Source: Cololabis saira
Taxonomy: Eukaryota > Chordata > Actinopteri > Beloniformes > Belonidae
Assembly (NCBI RefSeq): GCF_033807715.1
Contig: NC_084587.1
Location: 12,656,017-12,720,016 of the forward strand
Length of the DNA: 64,000 nt
Reading direction: 5' to 3'
The translations under genes were made by a program, and so were the position numbers. Position 1 is the first letter of the stretch, and every line of letters starts with the position of its first letter. Below the pieces are notes generated by a model. The model saw only the letters and a program-made list of their open reading frames with translations. It searched no databases and was not told where the DNA came from. Positions 22,894-34,310 of this stretch are shown piece by piece.

Positions 22894-23880
22894 TCAATAA
22901 GTTGTTATATACCCTTTGTTGGAAATGACAGAGGTCAAAGGTTTTCTGTAAGTTTTCACAAGGTTTTCACAGACTGTTGCTGGTATTTTGGTCCGTTCCT
23001 CCATGATCTCCTCTAGAGCAGTGATGTTTTGGGGCTGTCGCTGGGCAACAGGGACAATCAACTCCCTCCAAAGATTTTCTATGGGGTTGAGATCTGGAGA
23101 CTGGCTAGGCCGCTCCAGGACCTGGAAATGTTTCTTACGAAGCCACTCCTTTGTTGCCCGGGCGGTGTGTTTGGGATCATTGTCATGCTGAAAGACCCAG
23201 CCACGTTTCATCTTCAATGCCCTTGCTGATGGAAAGAGGTTTTCTCTCAAAATCTCACCATACATGGCCCCTTTCATTCTTTCCCTTACACGGATCAGTC
23301 GTCCTGGTCCCTTTGCAGAAAAACATCCCCAAAGCATGATGTTTGCACCCCCCTGCTTCAGAGTAGGTTTGGTGTTTTTTGGATGCAACTCAGCTATCTT
23401 TCTCCTCCAAACACGGCAAGTTGTGTTTCTACCAAAAAGTTCTATTTTGGTTTCATCTGACCATATAACATTCTCCCAATCCTCTTCTGCATCATCCAAA
23501 TGCTCTCTAGAAAACTTCAGACAGGCCTGGACATGTACAGTACTGGCTTAAGCATGGGGACACATCTGGCACTGCAGGATTTGAGTCCCTGGCAGCGTAG
23601 TGTGTAGTCTGATGGTACCTTTGTTACTTTGGTCCCAGCTCTCTGCAGGTCCTTCACTAGGTCCCCTCAGGGGTCTTGTATGTCTTCCATTTTCTAATAA
23701 TTGCTCCCACAGTTGATTTCTTCACACCAAACTGTTACCTATTGCAGATTCAGTCTTCCCCGCCTGGTGCAGGTCTACAATTTTGTTTCTCATGTCCTTT
23801 GACAGCTCTTTGGTCTTGGCTATAGTGGAGTTTGGAGTTTGACTGTTAGAAGTTGTGGACAGGTGTCTTTTATACTGATA
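22894..23880 (-). pseudogene. Tc1-like transposase, frameshifted
   Basis: A cut-and-paste transposase of the DD34E type. The C-terminal ~218 codons are open (22,894-23,547). They contain [11 protein letters not shown] (first catalytic Asp), [11 protein letters not shown] (second Asp) and [14 protein letters not shown] (Glu). An in-frame stop lies at 23,548-23,550. Just upstream the reading VPMLKPV lies in another frame, as if a few bases near AGTACTGTAC were inserted. Still further upstream (23,750-23,820) RNKIVDLHQAGKTESAIG is a PAIRED-like helix-turn-helix remnant, again followed by a frame break. The normal length is ~340 residues. This copy could not make a working enzyme. Confidence 0.92.
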
Positions 23881-24121
23881 ATCAGTTAAAACAGGTACCA
23901 TTAATACAGGTAATGAGTGGAGGTAAGGGTAGCCATTTAAAGAAGAAGTTACAGGTCTGTGAAAGCCAGAAAGCTTGTTTGTAGGTGACCAAATACTTAT
24001 TTTACAGAGAAATTTAACAATTAAAGGGGACCTCTTATGGCATCTAATACCTATTTCAAACAGGCCTTGAATATCTTAAAACCAAGCTTTAGATTTTTTT
24101 TGCTAAATAAATTAGAAATTC

Positions 24122-24791
24122 GCACCGGATGCCTCCTGGACGCCTCCCTAGGGAGGTGTTCCAGGCATGTCCCTCCAGGCGGAGACCCCGGGGAAGACCC
24201 AGGACACGCTGGAGAGACAATAGCCCCTTTCACACAGAGATTCCGCAATATTGGTGTAAAGAAGTCCTGCCAATACGCCGCCTTTGTTGGTTCACACAGA
24301 ACCATACAACGCCGGCATAACGCCGCTCCCGTCTGTAAATTCACACAGCATGCCGGCGTTCCGCAATCAGAGGCGTGACGACAGCGTCAGCGTCTAGTGG
24401 CATGCCGGCATGCCGGCTGTGTCATTCACACAGACCCCGTTTCGTCTCTGTGACGGCTCTGTGACTACCTCCGCTGCCGGCTTATTGGTGGGGCCACTTG
24501 GCCCCCCCATTCCGCCTCCGTGACTTTCACACAGAACAGCGAGGCGGCTTAAAGGCGCAACGTTCCCGCCTCGAACTGGCTGTGTGAAAGGGGCTTATGT
24601 CTCTCGGCTGGCCTGGGAACGCCTCGGACTCCCCCTGGAAGAGCTGGAGGAAGTTTCTGGAGTGAAGGAAGTCTGGGCATCTCTGCTGAGGCTGCTGCCC
24701 CCGCGACCCGGGAACGGATAAGCGGCGGACGATGGATGGATGGATGGATGGATGGATGGATGGATGGATGGATGGATGGATGGATGGATGG
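24122..24791 (+). mobile_element. Rex3-type LINE 3' tail with (GATG)n end
   Basis: Flanked by the 13 bp duplication AAATTAGAAATTC (24,109-24,121 and 24,792-24,804). It contains the last ~100 codons of the same LINE family as 20,648 (RMPPGRLPREVFQACP...), interrupted by a MITE at 24,222-24,595. It resumes with the segment ending TGCCCCCGCGACCCGGGAAC. After the stop comes ~15 copies of GATG (24,731-24,791), the family's 3' signature. Severely 5'-truncated. Confidence 0.92.
24222..24595 (-). mobile_element. MITE with AGCCCCTTTCACACAG termini, copy 1
   Basis: Inverted termini AGCCCCTTTCACACAG / CTGTGTGAAAGGGGCT. The interior is GC-rich with several CTGTGTGAA motifs on one strand. A second copy in the opposite orientation lies at 58,311-58,686 and is nearly identical. 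The flanks are TA-like. The superfamily is not resolved by the short flanks. Confidence 0.9.
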
Positions 24792-25377
24792 AAATTAGAA
24801 ATTCAGCCCCTGAGCTATATCTTTAGCATCCCAGTCTCTAACCTCATTATCTATGCTGGATTCTGAGTGGGCGGGGAGGCTATGATAATGAGGCACTGTG
24901 CTGATTGGCTGGCTGAATGACGCGTAGCAGGGGAGGGCACAAAGCATCGCTTGTGTTAGTTTTTACAACCAACAGAGCAATTCGCATGTCTAGCTCGAAC
25001 AGAAGCCATCACAATACACCGCTACGAAAAAATGGCGGAAGCTCCGGCCGGCGGAGTTGTTGTTGTTCTGGCCAGAGTTAGTTGTGGGCGTGGTTTCACG
25101 CAGAATCTGAACGGCTCGTAGAAGCCACATCACACTGGATGGCTCATCCAGGCGGCTGTACAGACACTGCAGAATTTGGTTGCTTTCCTCCTTCTCTGAT
25201 TTGGCAGGCTGAGGGGAGACCACTTTATATATGTTAAAGCAAGAAAAAACGTGTTTTTCATAATAGGTCCCCTTTAAGTCAGTAAAAATCTTACAATGTG
25301 ATTTCCTGGATTCTTTCCTCCAATTCTGTCTCTCATAGTCGAGATATACCTATGATGAAAATGACAGGCCTCTCTCA

Positions 25378-25637
25378 TAGAGCTGGGTATCATCACTGAC
25401 CTCCCGATACGATACGATTCCGATACACTAGGTCCCAAGACGATACGATTTCCGATACGATACAATACGATATCGATATTCTGGTTACAATAAGGGAATA
25501 ACATGATCCTTCCACGCGCCACGTCCGGCCAGAGAAACCCCACCCTGCCTGGTGAAAAGAAGCAGCCTGCTCACTCCCAGGACTGACTTAGTTATCACTG
25601 GGTGATAAAATGGGGGAAAAAATCGGGATTAGAAAAA

Positions 25638-25668
<31 letters not shown>

Positions 25669-25771
25669 TATTTTTTATTTTAATCAATACTTGGATTTAT
25701 GTATCGATAATCGTTCCTACACATGTATATCGATAAAATATCAATATATCAATATTTTTAACCCACCCCTA
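25378..25771. mobile_element. hAT-type MITE
   Basis: Termini TAGAGCTGGGTATC and TTAACCCACCCCTA are imperfect inverted repeats, with an 8 bp target duplication CTCTCTCA at 25,370-25,377 and 25,772-25,779. Removing it restores the Tc1 terminus. The interior has reiterated GATACGATACGAT and ATCGATA motifs typical of such fish repeats, and it carries a SINE piece. Confidence 0.88.
25493..25672 (+). repeat. SINE tail inside the hAT MITE, internally deleted
   Basis: Matches the minus-strand body of the SINE at 60,195 (ATAACATGATCCTTCYACGC, then CCGGCCAGAGAARCCCCACC). It lacks ~70 bp in the middle and ends in an A-run and (TA)n. Confidence 0.75.
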
Positions 25772-25825
25772 CTCTCTCATCTTTTTAAGGTGGAGAACTT
25801 GCATGATTGGTAATTGGTAGCTGAC

Positions 25826-26030
<205 letters not shown>

Positions 26031-28225
26031 CATGTTCATTTTAGTTAAAGTATAATAATAAAACAGCAAATATATACAGTGCAGTTGCTATTCCCTATGC
26101 ATGAATGGCTCTGTGGCACAAGTTTCCCATTAATTTCCACAGCTAGTAATGGAGTAGTTTGAGAGTAATGAACAGATGTTCATGCAAAGCACTGATGTTT
26201 GGCATTCCGGAGGAGCGTCTCTAATAGCTGTCGGCTCTAGAATCCATGGATGTGCTCAACCACGGTGTGTGTTCATATTGGTAACATCTTTCTAACATAG
26301 ATGTATGGCTAATCTCTCCTTCCCCTGATGACTTCCACTGTTTTTCACATAAACTGTTTCATCCTGCCCAGTCTCCAAAACAAGATCCAGACTGTGCATG
26401 GCTGATCAATGAACTGCCAGAAGCTGTATACAAGAGTTTGGGGGAATAAAAGAGAGAAAGTTAATACACCACTGCAGAGAGATACAAACTAGATTAAATA
26501 ATTGATCTCCTTAGAAAATTAAGAGCTTTTTTTTCTTCAAGTAAATTTAGTCATGTATTTCCATAAAGTCCATAAGGTCATTTCACAAAATAATGGATAA
26601 ACTTAGAGTTCATATTTTGTGTCTTATCACATTTATCTTTGCTTGTTATTTAGTACAATCCAAGCAAGTGTTTTCAGAAAAAAATACTAAGTTAATATTA
26701 TTATTATTTCCCTAGGTGAAAAAAATCTAAGTGTTTCATTGGTTGTCTCAATACTCTTGTCTAAATTCTATAGGTATACCAAGGAAGAACGCTGTGCTCA
26801 AGAGATTTACTTGTCTATACTTCAGAAGAAATTAACCCAGGCCTTTGCATGAACCCAGGCCTTTGTGGAGGAAAAACAGACTACATCTATAGCAGAAACT
26901 GATTGAAATCACATCCAAATTTTGCCAAGCAGTAAATGCAAAAAGGCCATAAACCCTAACTGACTTTTGGTAAAGTCAGTTAGGTGTCAAAATACTTTTA
27001 TTGCCTTATATCTGAATTGCAGTTGTCATTTCAAGCCAGGGGCTTACACATCTAAACACCCTTAGGACAGTGCTAGACTAAACATGCTGTATCCTCTGCT
27101 GATTGCTTGTATAGAATCTCATTGTTGTTGTTTTTGTATGTGTTACACACTTAGCCACCCAGAGACTTGCAAGTGTGGATGAGTTTAACACTTAATTTTA
27201 ATTCATCCTGAAAACACAGAAACACAAGCACATCAGAATAACGTGGCTGCACATTACAGGCTATCAGAGTCTACTGGACAACCTCGCGCAATTTCTCAAT
27301 GGACCCTGAAGTGCCTGTGTGGCTTTTACTCGCTACCCAGTGTTTAACCAACTAGAAAATAATTATATAGCTCTTTTTGATGTTGGGCATACATCCAAAT
27401 ATTGCTAAACAATCACCCAATGAACAATACAGATAAACTGTAAGGCCACAAAATCAGGCACTTAGTGTTTGATCTTTTTTCAACATTGTTTGCCCCTTAT
27501 TTTGCAGCTCCCACATATGACATTGTAGGCTCCTTGATCACCTTTTAGTCGAAGACCAATAAACCAATTAAATAATCAGATAAACAGATATCTAACAAAA
27601 TAGCAAATAGTCTTTTATTATAGGGTTTCATCATTTGACAAACTGTCATTAAAACAAATTGATGCATCGATCCAGTCTGCAACACCCAGAATCTCTCAGA
27701 CACAGTTAATGGCGTGTCAACCTAATAACAATGAAATATCGCTTTAAGTGCACTCACTTGTGTTTTGGAATCAATAATAACAGTGTATCTATATCTGTTG
27801 AAAGACACATTAATAATATACAGTAGCAAGAAAAAACAGATAGACCCCAGAAATGATCTGGTTTTCTCCATTAACTTCCCATAAAATGTGTTCGGATCTT
27901 CATCCACATCACAATTAAAGGCAAACATAATGATTTCAGGCCAAGAACACACAAGCAGTCATAATTACTTACAGAATGTCTCAATTGAACACAGCCAACA
28001 AAAACAATTAAGGCTTTGAAGAAATATAGGCTAAACCTTGGAGTTGATAGTTCTCTTTTCGCAGAAATGAGCACTTCTTCAGATTATGTACATTGTTAGG
28101 CACATGCTGTAATCATAGTCCAATGTATTCCAAGCGCCAAGGGCAGGTGACATATCAAATTTGAAACTGCTGGCTAACCCTAATGTGGTTAGGGTTAGGG
28201 TTAGAATGAACATGGCATTGTTGTG
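26031..28225. other. Unique non-coding stretch
   Basis: About 2.2 kb without a recognisable gene or repeat. A short telomere-like GGTTAGGGTTAGGGTTAG lies at 28,189-28,206. It may be intergenic or intronic. I see no supportable exon. Confidence 0.5.
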
Positions 28226-28239
28226 TAACTTTGCCCAGA

Positions 28240-28850
28240 ACAATGTTAGACTCCATAGTTTTCTCTGGACCCCTGCCAAATCTAAATTTAAAATTCCTCT
28301 CTTCATGTATAAAGCTCTTAAAGACCAAGCTCCATCAAATCTTAAAGAGCTCAGTTTTAATAGTTTTCAAGCAGAGCACATGGCTCCTAGAGTTTTTTTC
28401 AAAAGTAGAATGGAAGGTAGAACCTTCAGTTATCAGGCCCCTCTCCTCTGGAACCAGCTGCCAGTTTGTGTTCAGTAAGCAGACAGTAAGCAACTCATAC
28501 CTTTAAAATTAAGCTTAAAACCTTCCTCTTTGATAAAGCTTATACAGTACTTAGACTGTACTCATGGATAGATCAAGTGACCTGAAACATTATACTTATT
28601 GGGGCATAGACTGTTGAGGACTTCCCATGATACACCTCTCCTCACTCTGTTGTTTATAAACCTGTATTCCTTCTTCCCAGCAAGTGTTCCTGATCCGTTG
28701 TTGATGTTTTCTCCTCTTTTTCTCCTCTCTCTTGGTTTCCTTAGCAAAGCAATTCATTGGACTACTTTAGAATGAGTGTAACTGTAGTGCCTTGAGATGA
28801 CATTTGTCATGATTTGGCGATATAAAAAATAATGCTGAAATGAAATGTTA
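28240..28850 (+). pseudogene. L2/CR1-type LINE 3' end fragment
   Basis: The translated stretch FMYKALKDQAPSNL ... FSYQAPLLWNQLP (about 28,300-28,470) resembles the extreme C-terminus of L2-like LINE ORF2 proteins (YKALN.LAP..L ... APLLWN.LP). The 3' UTR ends GCCTTGAGATGACATTTGTC...GGCGATATAAA and a TGAAA-type tail at ~28,840. It is strongly 5'-truncated with a frame break after 28,478. Clade naming is by memory. Confidence 0.7.
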
Positions 28851-29660
28851 AGGCATGGATGCATTCTCTGTAGTTCAAAACAAACCGCTGTGAATCAGTC
28901 AGGAAAATGTCACTGGAAACCTTGTAAAACTATTTTCCTTCATTAGTAGATTTGTATATTTTGTTTCACAATTATTTTGTGTCCTGCTGAGCAGATCCAG
29001 TCATATTTGAACCTCTGCTTTTTCCTGAATATGATGTCTAGGACCAGGGATTAAAGCAAAAAAAATATTTTTGACTGAAAAAATGTTTTCACGCCAGTTC
29101 ATATGCGGTCGCTTCCCAAAGGTTTCAAGTAAAAAAGTTAAATGCTGTATTAGCCCTTCTGTTTTCTAATACAGCATTTAAGGTGTAATAAGACTTTTAA
29201 CCAACACTATTTAAATACTCGAGACCAATAGCATTTTATAGGAGGAAGGTGTTTTTGAGCAGTTTTATTATTGTTAGTTTGCTTTTTTTTTGTCCACATC
29301 AATTGGTCATTAAAGCCTTAGGCCTGTTCTCCTAGATCTGAGTCGACCTGGTAAACTGCACTTCTTCATCCAGTTGACCAGCTGCTCTGATGTCACTGCA
29401 CTTGGCAAGGCTTTGGCCAAGGTGATGAAAGCATCCTGGACTGTTTCATGGACAATCAATGATGGTGTTAGTGCAGACAAAGAGATGATGTTATTGTTGA
29501 GAGGAAGGTTTTTCTATATCACATGGCGTCAACACCCCCGTGGGCCTTCGCAATGCTTTGTTTTAATTAAACAGTGGGATTCCCCTGGTCCGCACAAAGT
29601 TGCGTTCCCTATTGAAACAATACGGACATATATTATGCTCTTATTTATTGATGTCATAAT
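28851..29660. other. Unique non-coding stretch
   Basis: No gene recognised. A 98-codon frame at 29,374-29,670 has no known motif. Confidence 0.45.
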
Positions 29661-29663
29661 CTA

Positions 29664-30011
29664 CAGGTGAAGGTCGGAAAAGTTGAATATATCACAAAAC
29701 TTCATTCGTAGTAAATTCAACTAAAGGTGAAACAAATATCTTATTTCCCACTACATTTAAAGTAAGATACTTCAAGCCTTTATTTGTTATAATTTTGGTG
29801 ATTATGGCTCAGTTTATGAAAACCCCAAATAAAAAATCTCAAAAAATTTGAATATTTTATGAAATCAATAAAGAATTCAACCATCAAAATTATAACAAAT
29901 AAAGGTTTAACATGTGTTGCTTTGTATGTATTGAGACTATGTAATATATTAGTTTCACCTTTTAAATTTAAATACATTTACACCATATTCTAAATTTCCA
30001 ACCTTCACCTG
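29664..30011. mobile_element. mariner/Tc-type MITE, 348 bp
   Basis: Inverted termini CAGGTGAAGGTCGGAAA and TTTCCAACCTTCACCTG (16 of 17), flanked by TA on both sides. The interior is AT-rich with internal complementarity (CTTTATTTGTTATAATTTTG and its complement at 29,882-29,908), so the element folds on itself. A related fragment is at 15,775. Confidence 0.88.
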
Positions 30012-30274
30012 TAGCTATATTCTACATCTGGGCTGATGTGGACAAGCATAGCATAGGAGACTATTTCAGTTGCTGGTATGGTTGTTTGTCTGTACAGTCG
30101 TGCAAGTTCAATGCTATTAAAGCACTTTAAACTTTAAATCAAAGCATTTAGTTTTTTCATATAAAATAAATACATTTCTATGCAGTTTAGACGTTTTGGG
30201 GATGTTGCCTTTTTTGGCGCCTGCGCTGCTGAAATCAGGCGTTCCTTATTTTTATTTCTGAAAGGTGGTAAACC

Positions 30275-30641
30275 TAGAGGCGACCTGCCGGGGGGCCCGC
30301 GTTAACGGGTCCCCGACGGGCGTCGCAGCTGGGGAGATCCGCGAGAACGGCCCGGCGCGCGTCCAGAGCCGCCGCCGCCGACCCCGATCCTCCCCACCGG
30401 TCCGCCTTCCACGCGGCGCCGGACACCGCCCCGCAGAAAGACCCCCGCCCGACGACGCGCGAACGCCGCCCGGACGAAGGCCCCGCGAGGCGGGCCGGGC
30501 TGCCGAGCCTCCGGCGGCGGGGAGGGAGGGAGGGAGGGCGACGGGGCGACTGCTCCCCCAGCCGCGGCTCGAGCCCAGCCCCGCTTCGCACCCCAGCCCG
30601 ACCGACCCAGCCCTTAGAGCCAATCCTTATCCCGAAGTTAC
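30275..30641 (-). rRNA. 28S rRNA gene fragment (pseudogene)
   Basis: On the minus strand it reads GTAACTTCGGGATAAGGATT, then GGCTCTAAGGGCTGGGTCGG, a conserved 28S segment. A GC-rich expansion segment follows, then TTCTCGCGGATCTCCCCAGC. The match stops abruptly at both ends (GTAAC at 30,641; AGGTCGCCTCTAGG near 30,275). It is a ~370 bp piece in otherwise AT-rich DNA, so it is a displaced rDNA fragment and not a working gene. There is no poly(A) tail. The overlapping proline/arginine-rich open frames are artefacts. Confidence 0.9.
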
Positions 30642-31218
30642 CGCCTCCTCTGCTCTGATTGGATAATCCAAGGCTCCGGCAGTTTTATTGGTTTACAACA
30701 GCGTCAGTTTAATGCCTAACATGATTTCATTGGATAGTCTAAAACTATACCGCAACAAAACTCACATGCAAAGTTTTTTTTGTTTTTTTTTTCCCCCTCA
30801 TTTTCCAATTGACGGAAATCCGTCCAGAGACGGAGAACTTTAATCCCTGTAGGACTCACATGAGATATTGTTTGAATAGTATTTGAAACGGCATGACCTT
30901 AAGGTTTACGGTGTAGAGATCCAGAGGGAAAGGGACCTACATTTGGACCTAGATGCACTTCTCTGAAGTGATTAGTCATGCTGATTGATGGGCAGTTACC
31001 TTGTTGCCATGTGGGTTTACAGGGTTTCAATTTATTTGAAACGTTAATTGATAAATTATTTAACAGATGATTTTAATAATTGATACAGGATTAAACTGGT
31101 GGTTTTTGAGACAGTTACGGCAGGTCTCCTAGTTGGTGAGTTACATATACAATTTGTAATTAGTAATAAAAGATGTTTAAATAAAAGCAAGACAAAAATT
31201 AAACAAAAAGTACAGAAA
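30642..31218. other. Unique non-coding stretch
   Basis: About 580 bp with a T-run near 30,775. Nothing recognised. Confidence 0.4.
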
Positions 31219-31775
31219 TGACTGTCAAATCCCCTCCATCTCCATACCTGCCTCACTCACCTGCCAGCTCCGCCTCCTCATATCACTATGGCTTCTACCC
31301 CCGTCCACACCTGCTCCGCATCTGTAATAAGCCCTGGGCTTTGCGTAACACTCCCAGCCAGTCAGTGCAAGATTGTTTTTGTGTCATTCCAGAGTTTTCC
31401 CCCAGACTGATCACCTGTTGCCGACCCTGCCTGTCCCCCACCTGTTCGCCTGTCTCCGTCCTGGTAATCACTTTAGCCTTCTGTCCCCGACCATGAGTTC
31501 TGCCTGAGCGTCTCTGGTTTCTGTTTGCCTGCTCCCTGGGCTTGCTGGTGATTCTTCTGACTGACCGGCGCTTCATGTTCTGTGTTCCGACCTCCAGATC
31601 TACTCAGCCATCACACCAGCTGGTTTCTGGTATTCGCTCTCCTGCCACTCCGAGCGTTACCACGATCCTGAGGACTGTACTCTGCTCTATTGCCCGCTGT
31701 GAGGTTGGCTTTACTAAAGACTTTTACTGAACACTCTGTGCCTTTGTGCTGCATTTGGGTCCGCCACACACCCTT
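31219..31775 (+). repeat. LTR-like fragment, possibly Ty3/gypsy
   Basis: Pyrimidine-rich sequence with CCTGTTCGCCTGTCTCCGTC-like segments, ending GTGCTGCATTTGGGTCCGCC, a sequence I associate with the 3' ends of fish gypsy LTRs. No internal retroviral-type genes are present. It is at most a solo-LTR fragment. Confidence 0.4.
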
Positions 31776-32147
31776 GTCAATGACCTGTACCCCTTTTCCA
31801 CCAAACCGGTTCCAAAGCTGGTTCGGGGCCAGTGCTGGTGCTGGTTCACAACTCGTTCAACTTGCGAACCAGCTGAGAACCGGTTTGCTTTACCATAGAT
31901 TGGGTTTCTCGGGGAGCCCCATCATAACGTCACTGTAAACATCAGTTACGTCACTGCGTTTACATTGGTGCGAAAATCAAAGCAAAAGGAACTATGGATG
32001 ACCTTGCGATTGTACAGGTGCTGCTTCTGGTTTTATGCTGCTTTATTGGGTTCAGAAATTGGCAGATCCAATGTCTTTATCTTCATCAACAGGTTTTCAG
32101 TGCACAGTGATTAAGTGCTAGGAGACAGGTAATAACTGTTATGTGCT

Positions 32148-32176
32148 CCCCCCGTTCTTTTGGGATGAACGGGGGG
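32148..32176 (+). other. Hairpin CCCCCCGTTC / GAACGGGGGG
   Basis: A perfect 10 bp inverted repeat with a 9 nt loop. Its function is unknown. It lies in left-over DNA between the outer and inner elements. Confidence 0.8.
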
Positions 32177-32236
32177 AGGGATGGGAGGAGCAGGGGCTCT
32201 CTCTCAGACCAGGCAGCCTCATCTTGGTGACAGGGT

Positions 32237-33592
32237 CAGGGCTCCAGACTAACTTTTTTCACTAGGAGCACAGTAGCCCCTAACTGGAAATTTTTTAGGG
32301 GCACAATCAGAAATTTTAGGAGCGCACATCGTTTATTGACACGCTAACCAAATTTTTACATTTCTACTACATTTCAGTGTATTAGTAATACGTATTTCAT
32401 AATAGATTAATTAATTACCACAATGTGCTGTTTCAAATGCAGTGTTACATTTTATTGTGCACTTTTAAAGATGCCGCAACATAAAGTAAACTGACAGCAC
32501 CATTGCTGTCATTATATATAACAAAAACATACATTAACATGATAAAAAAGTGCTTGGTAACAAAGTGCTTAGTAACCTTTCAGCCATGAATTTAACTGTT
32601 AAACACAGTACTTAACAAATGTACAAATATTGGGGGTACTGGCATGTAACATTTCCCTACTTGTGTCTTTACTAAAACCCTGAACTTACACCAGTTGACC
32701 AAATTCACTGCCTTCACTCAAATAACTAAGGATTTTACCAAGAAATATTCTTATTTCTAACCTAAAAATGCCATTACAACTGATAACACACATCACTTAA
32801 AAGGTTAGGTGTTTTTCCCACATGTTAAAATTTAACTTTCATTTGTGTCAAGCAAATTTTAAGTTCTAGTTACGTTTTAAGTTAGAGTTTTGGCAGTGTT
32901 CAAAATAAAATTATGAGACCTGCTGTATTGGAGCACATTTTTATTTGGTTAAAACTGTAGCGGGGACAGATGTTTAGAGGAACCTATGTATGTACCGGGT
33001 GAAGGCTGATTTATGATTCCGCGTTACAACAACGCAGAGCCCCCGCCGTAGGCTACAGCGTAGGCTACGGCGTAGGCTACGGCGTAGGCTCTGCGTCGAT
33101 TTAAGGCGGAACCATAATTCAGGCTTTAGGGGAACATATCGGAGAACAACCAGAAGAATATAGAGTGGATTAAAAATTAAAGTTAAGCACTGAGCTACAT
33201 GTGTCTCCCGTCTGGGCCATTGCAGACTCATTGCCTGAGCATGATGTTACTAAAACCAAATATATCCGCCGTCTCTTTCTTCTAACTTTATGTGCGCGGC
33301 GGCAGCGCGTTGTGTCGCATTAAATGTAGTCCGGGCGTAATACCTGCTTTGAACTGGTGAAATTAAACGAAAAAAATAAATAAATAGATCCCCCGACTCA
33401 TTCCCTTTCACCCTCATTGGCCTGCAAATATGCGGGTTCATTGACGCACCCCTTCCACGTTTAACGTGTGTGTAAAAAAAAAACACTGGCACATTTACTG
33501 GTGGCACGTGTGCGAGTGGACATGAAATTCAGTCGCAGATACTCAAATTTTGGTCGCAAAATGCGAGCATTTGGTCGCAGTCTGGAGCCCTG
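32237..33592. mobile_element. Inverted-repeat element, 1,356 bp
   Basis: Perfect 14 bp termini CAGGGCTCCAGACT and AGTCTGGAGCCCTG. A 5 bp direct repeat AGGGT touches both ends (32,232-32,236; 33,593-33,597). It is non-coding as far as I can see and contains a nested Harbinger-like MITE. The termini resemble hAT ends, but an 8 bp duplication is not evident. Confidence 0.82.
33003..33127. mobile_element. Harbinger/ISL2EU-like short MITE, copy 1
   Basis: Ends AAGGCTGATTTATGATTCC and GGAACCATAATTCAGGCTTT are imperfect inverted repeats. The interior has 3.5 copies of a 12 bp unit GTAGGCTACGGC. A second copy is at 34,858. Confidence 0.72.
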
Positions 33593-34115
33593 AGGGTTGT
33601 TCCTGTGTGATTCTTTTGTTTGTGTTACTTTGAGGATGGGGGTCTGTCAGTTTGGTTTTCTTTCCTCTGGTTTTGTTTTGTGAGGTTAGGTTCCAGTTCT
33701 GGGTCTGACGGCCCACTGCGTGGTTGGCTCAGGCTTCCCTCATGGTCTTTTCCTTTGTTTATTGTTTTGTTTGGTCAGGCCTCCAGATTTTTGCTGTTCT
33801 GTTAAATTATGGTGGTTTTCGTTTGTGAACTTTAAACTCAAGTGTGGTGTCCTTTTAGCAAACTGATCTCACAAAATTCCGTGAAATGCCCATGACATCT
33901 CACCACTATTTTCCGTGGCACCAACACGGATATTGTACTATGGTTCTTACTTGGCCATCTCTTTCCGTATTCCGTCTAATACAGGCTTGGTCCCCGTAGC
34001 ACCTTCCAGTTTTGCCTGTACTTCTTCTTTGGACCATATCACTAGGAGATATCTTGTCTCCTCCGAAGACCACTGCGACTTTACTGTATCCATAGTTTGT
34101 CTACTACTACTACAC
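33593..34115. other. Left-over DNA of the outer composite
   Basis: T/G-rich sequence with no gene recognised. It lies between the 1.36 kb element and the Harbinger element. Confidence 0.4.
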
Positions 34116-34310
34116 TTAGGGCCCGATTTACTAAGATCCTAAATAAAGAGTACTAAATTGCGTGTGCACTGAAAAAGTTTGCGCGTGCTGTTTGCGTGTG
34201 GTTTGCAGGTGATCAACTAAGATTGCGTGCGCAATTGATAACAGGTGCAAACAGCAGTATTTAAATGAGGTGTTGCGTGTCTTAAGGTTTGCGAGCGCAA
34301 AATCTGCGCC

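Larger units (their letters stand above)
24025..25273. mobile_element. TTAA-target MITE carrying a nested LINE tail
   Basis: Terminal inverted repeats AGGGGACCTCTTATG and CATAATAGGTCCCCT (14 of 15 match), flanked by TTAA at 24,021-24,024 and 25,274-25,277. It interrupts the right long repeat of the Tc1 element, because Tc1 sequence resumes at GTCAGTAAAAATCTTACAAT. Without its own insertion (24,122-24,804) it is ~570 bp. Piggybac- or Kolobok-type mobilisation is inferred from the TTAA target. A degenerate 77-codon frame inside is not called. Confidence 0.9.
20523..25825 (-). mobile_element. Tc1-like transposon, interrupted by nested insertions
   Basis: The left terminus (AGCTGGACAAAGAAGTATTT ... 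GTGCAAGTTCCCC) and the right terminus (...GGTGGAGAACTTGCATGATT at 25,787-25,808) are inverted copies. The subterminal AATAAGTATTTGGTCA at 22,864 and TGACCAAATACTTATT at 23,986 are also inverted. The element was about 1.6 kb before three independent insertions (20,648-22,786; 24,025-25,273; 25,378-25,771) expanded it to 5.3 kb. Its transposase is at 22,894-23,880 and is broken, so this copy is dead. The outermost right end seems to be eroded into the TA run. Confidence 0.9.

Noticed and set aside
28186..28206. Telomere-like GGTTAG triplet
   Set aside because: Only three units, too few to call an interstitial telomere.
30252..30666. Arg/Pro/Gly-rich open frames of 105-133 codons
   Set aside because: They lie in the GC-rich 28S rRNA fragment.
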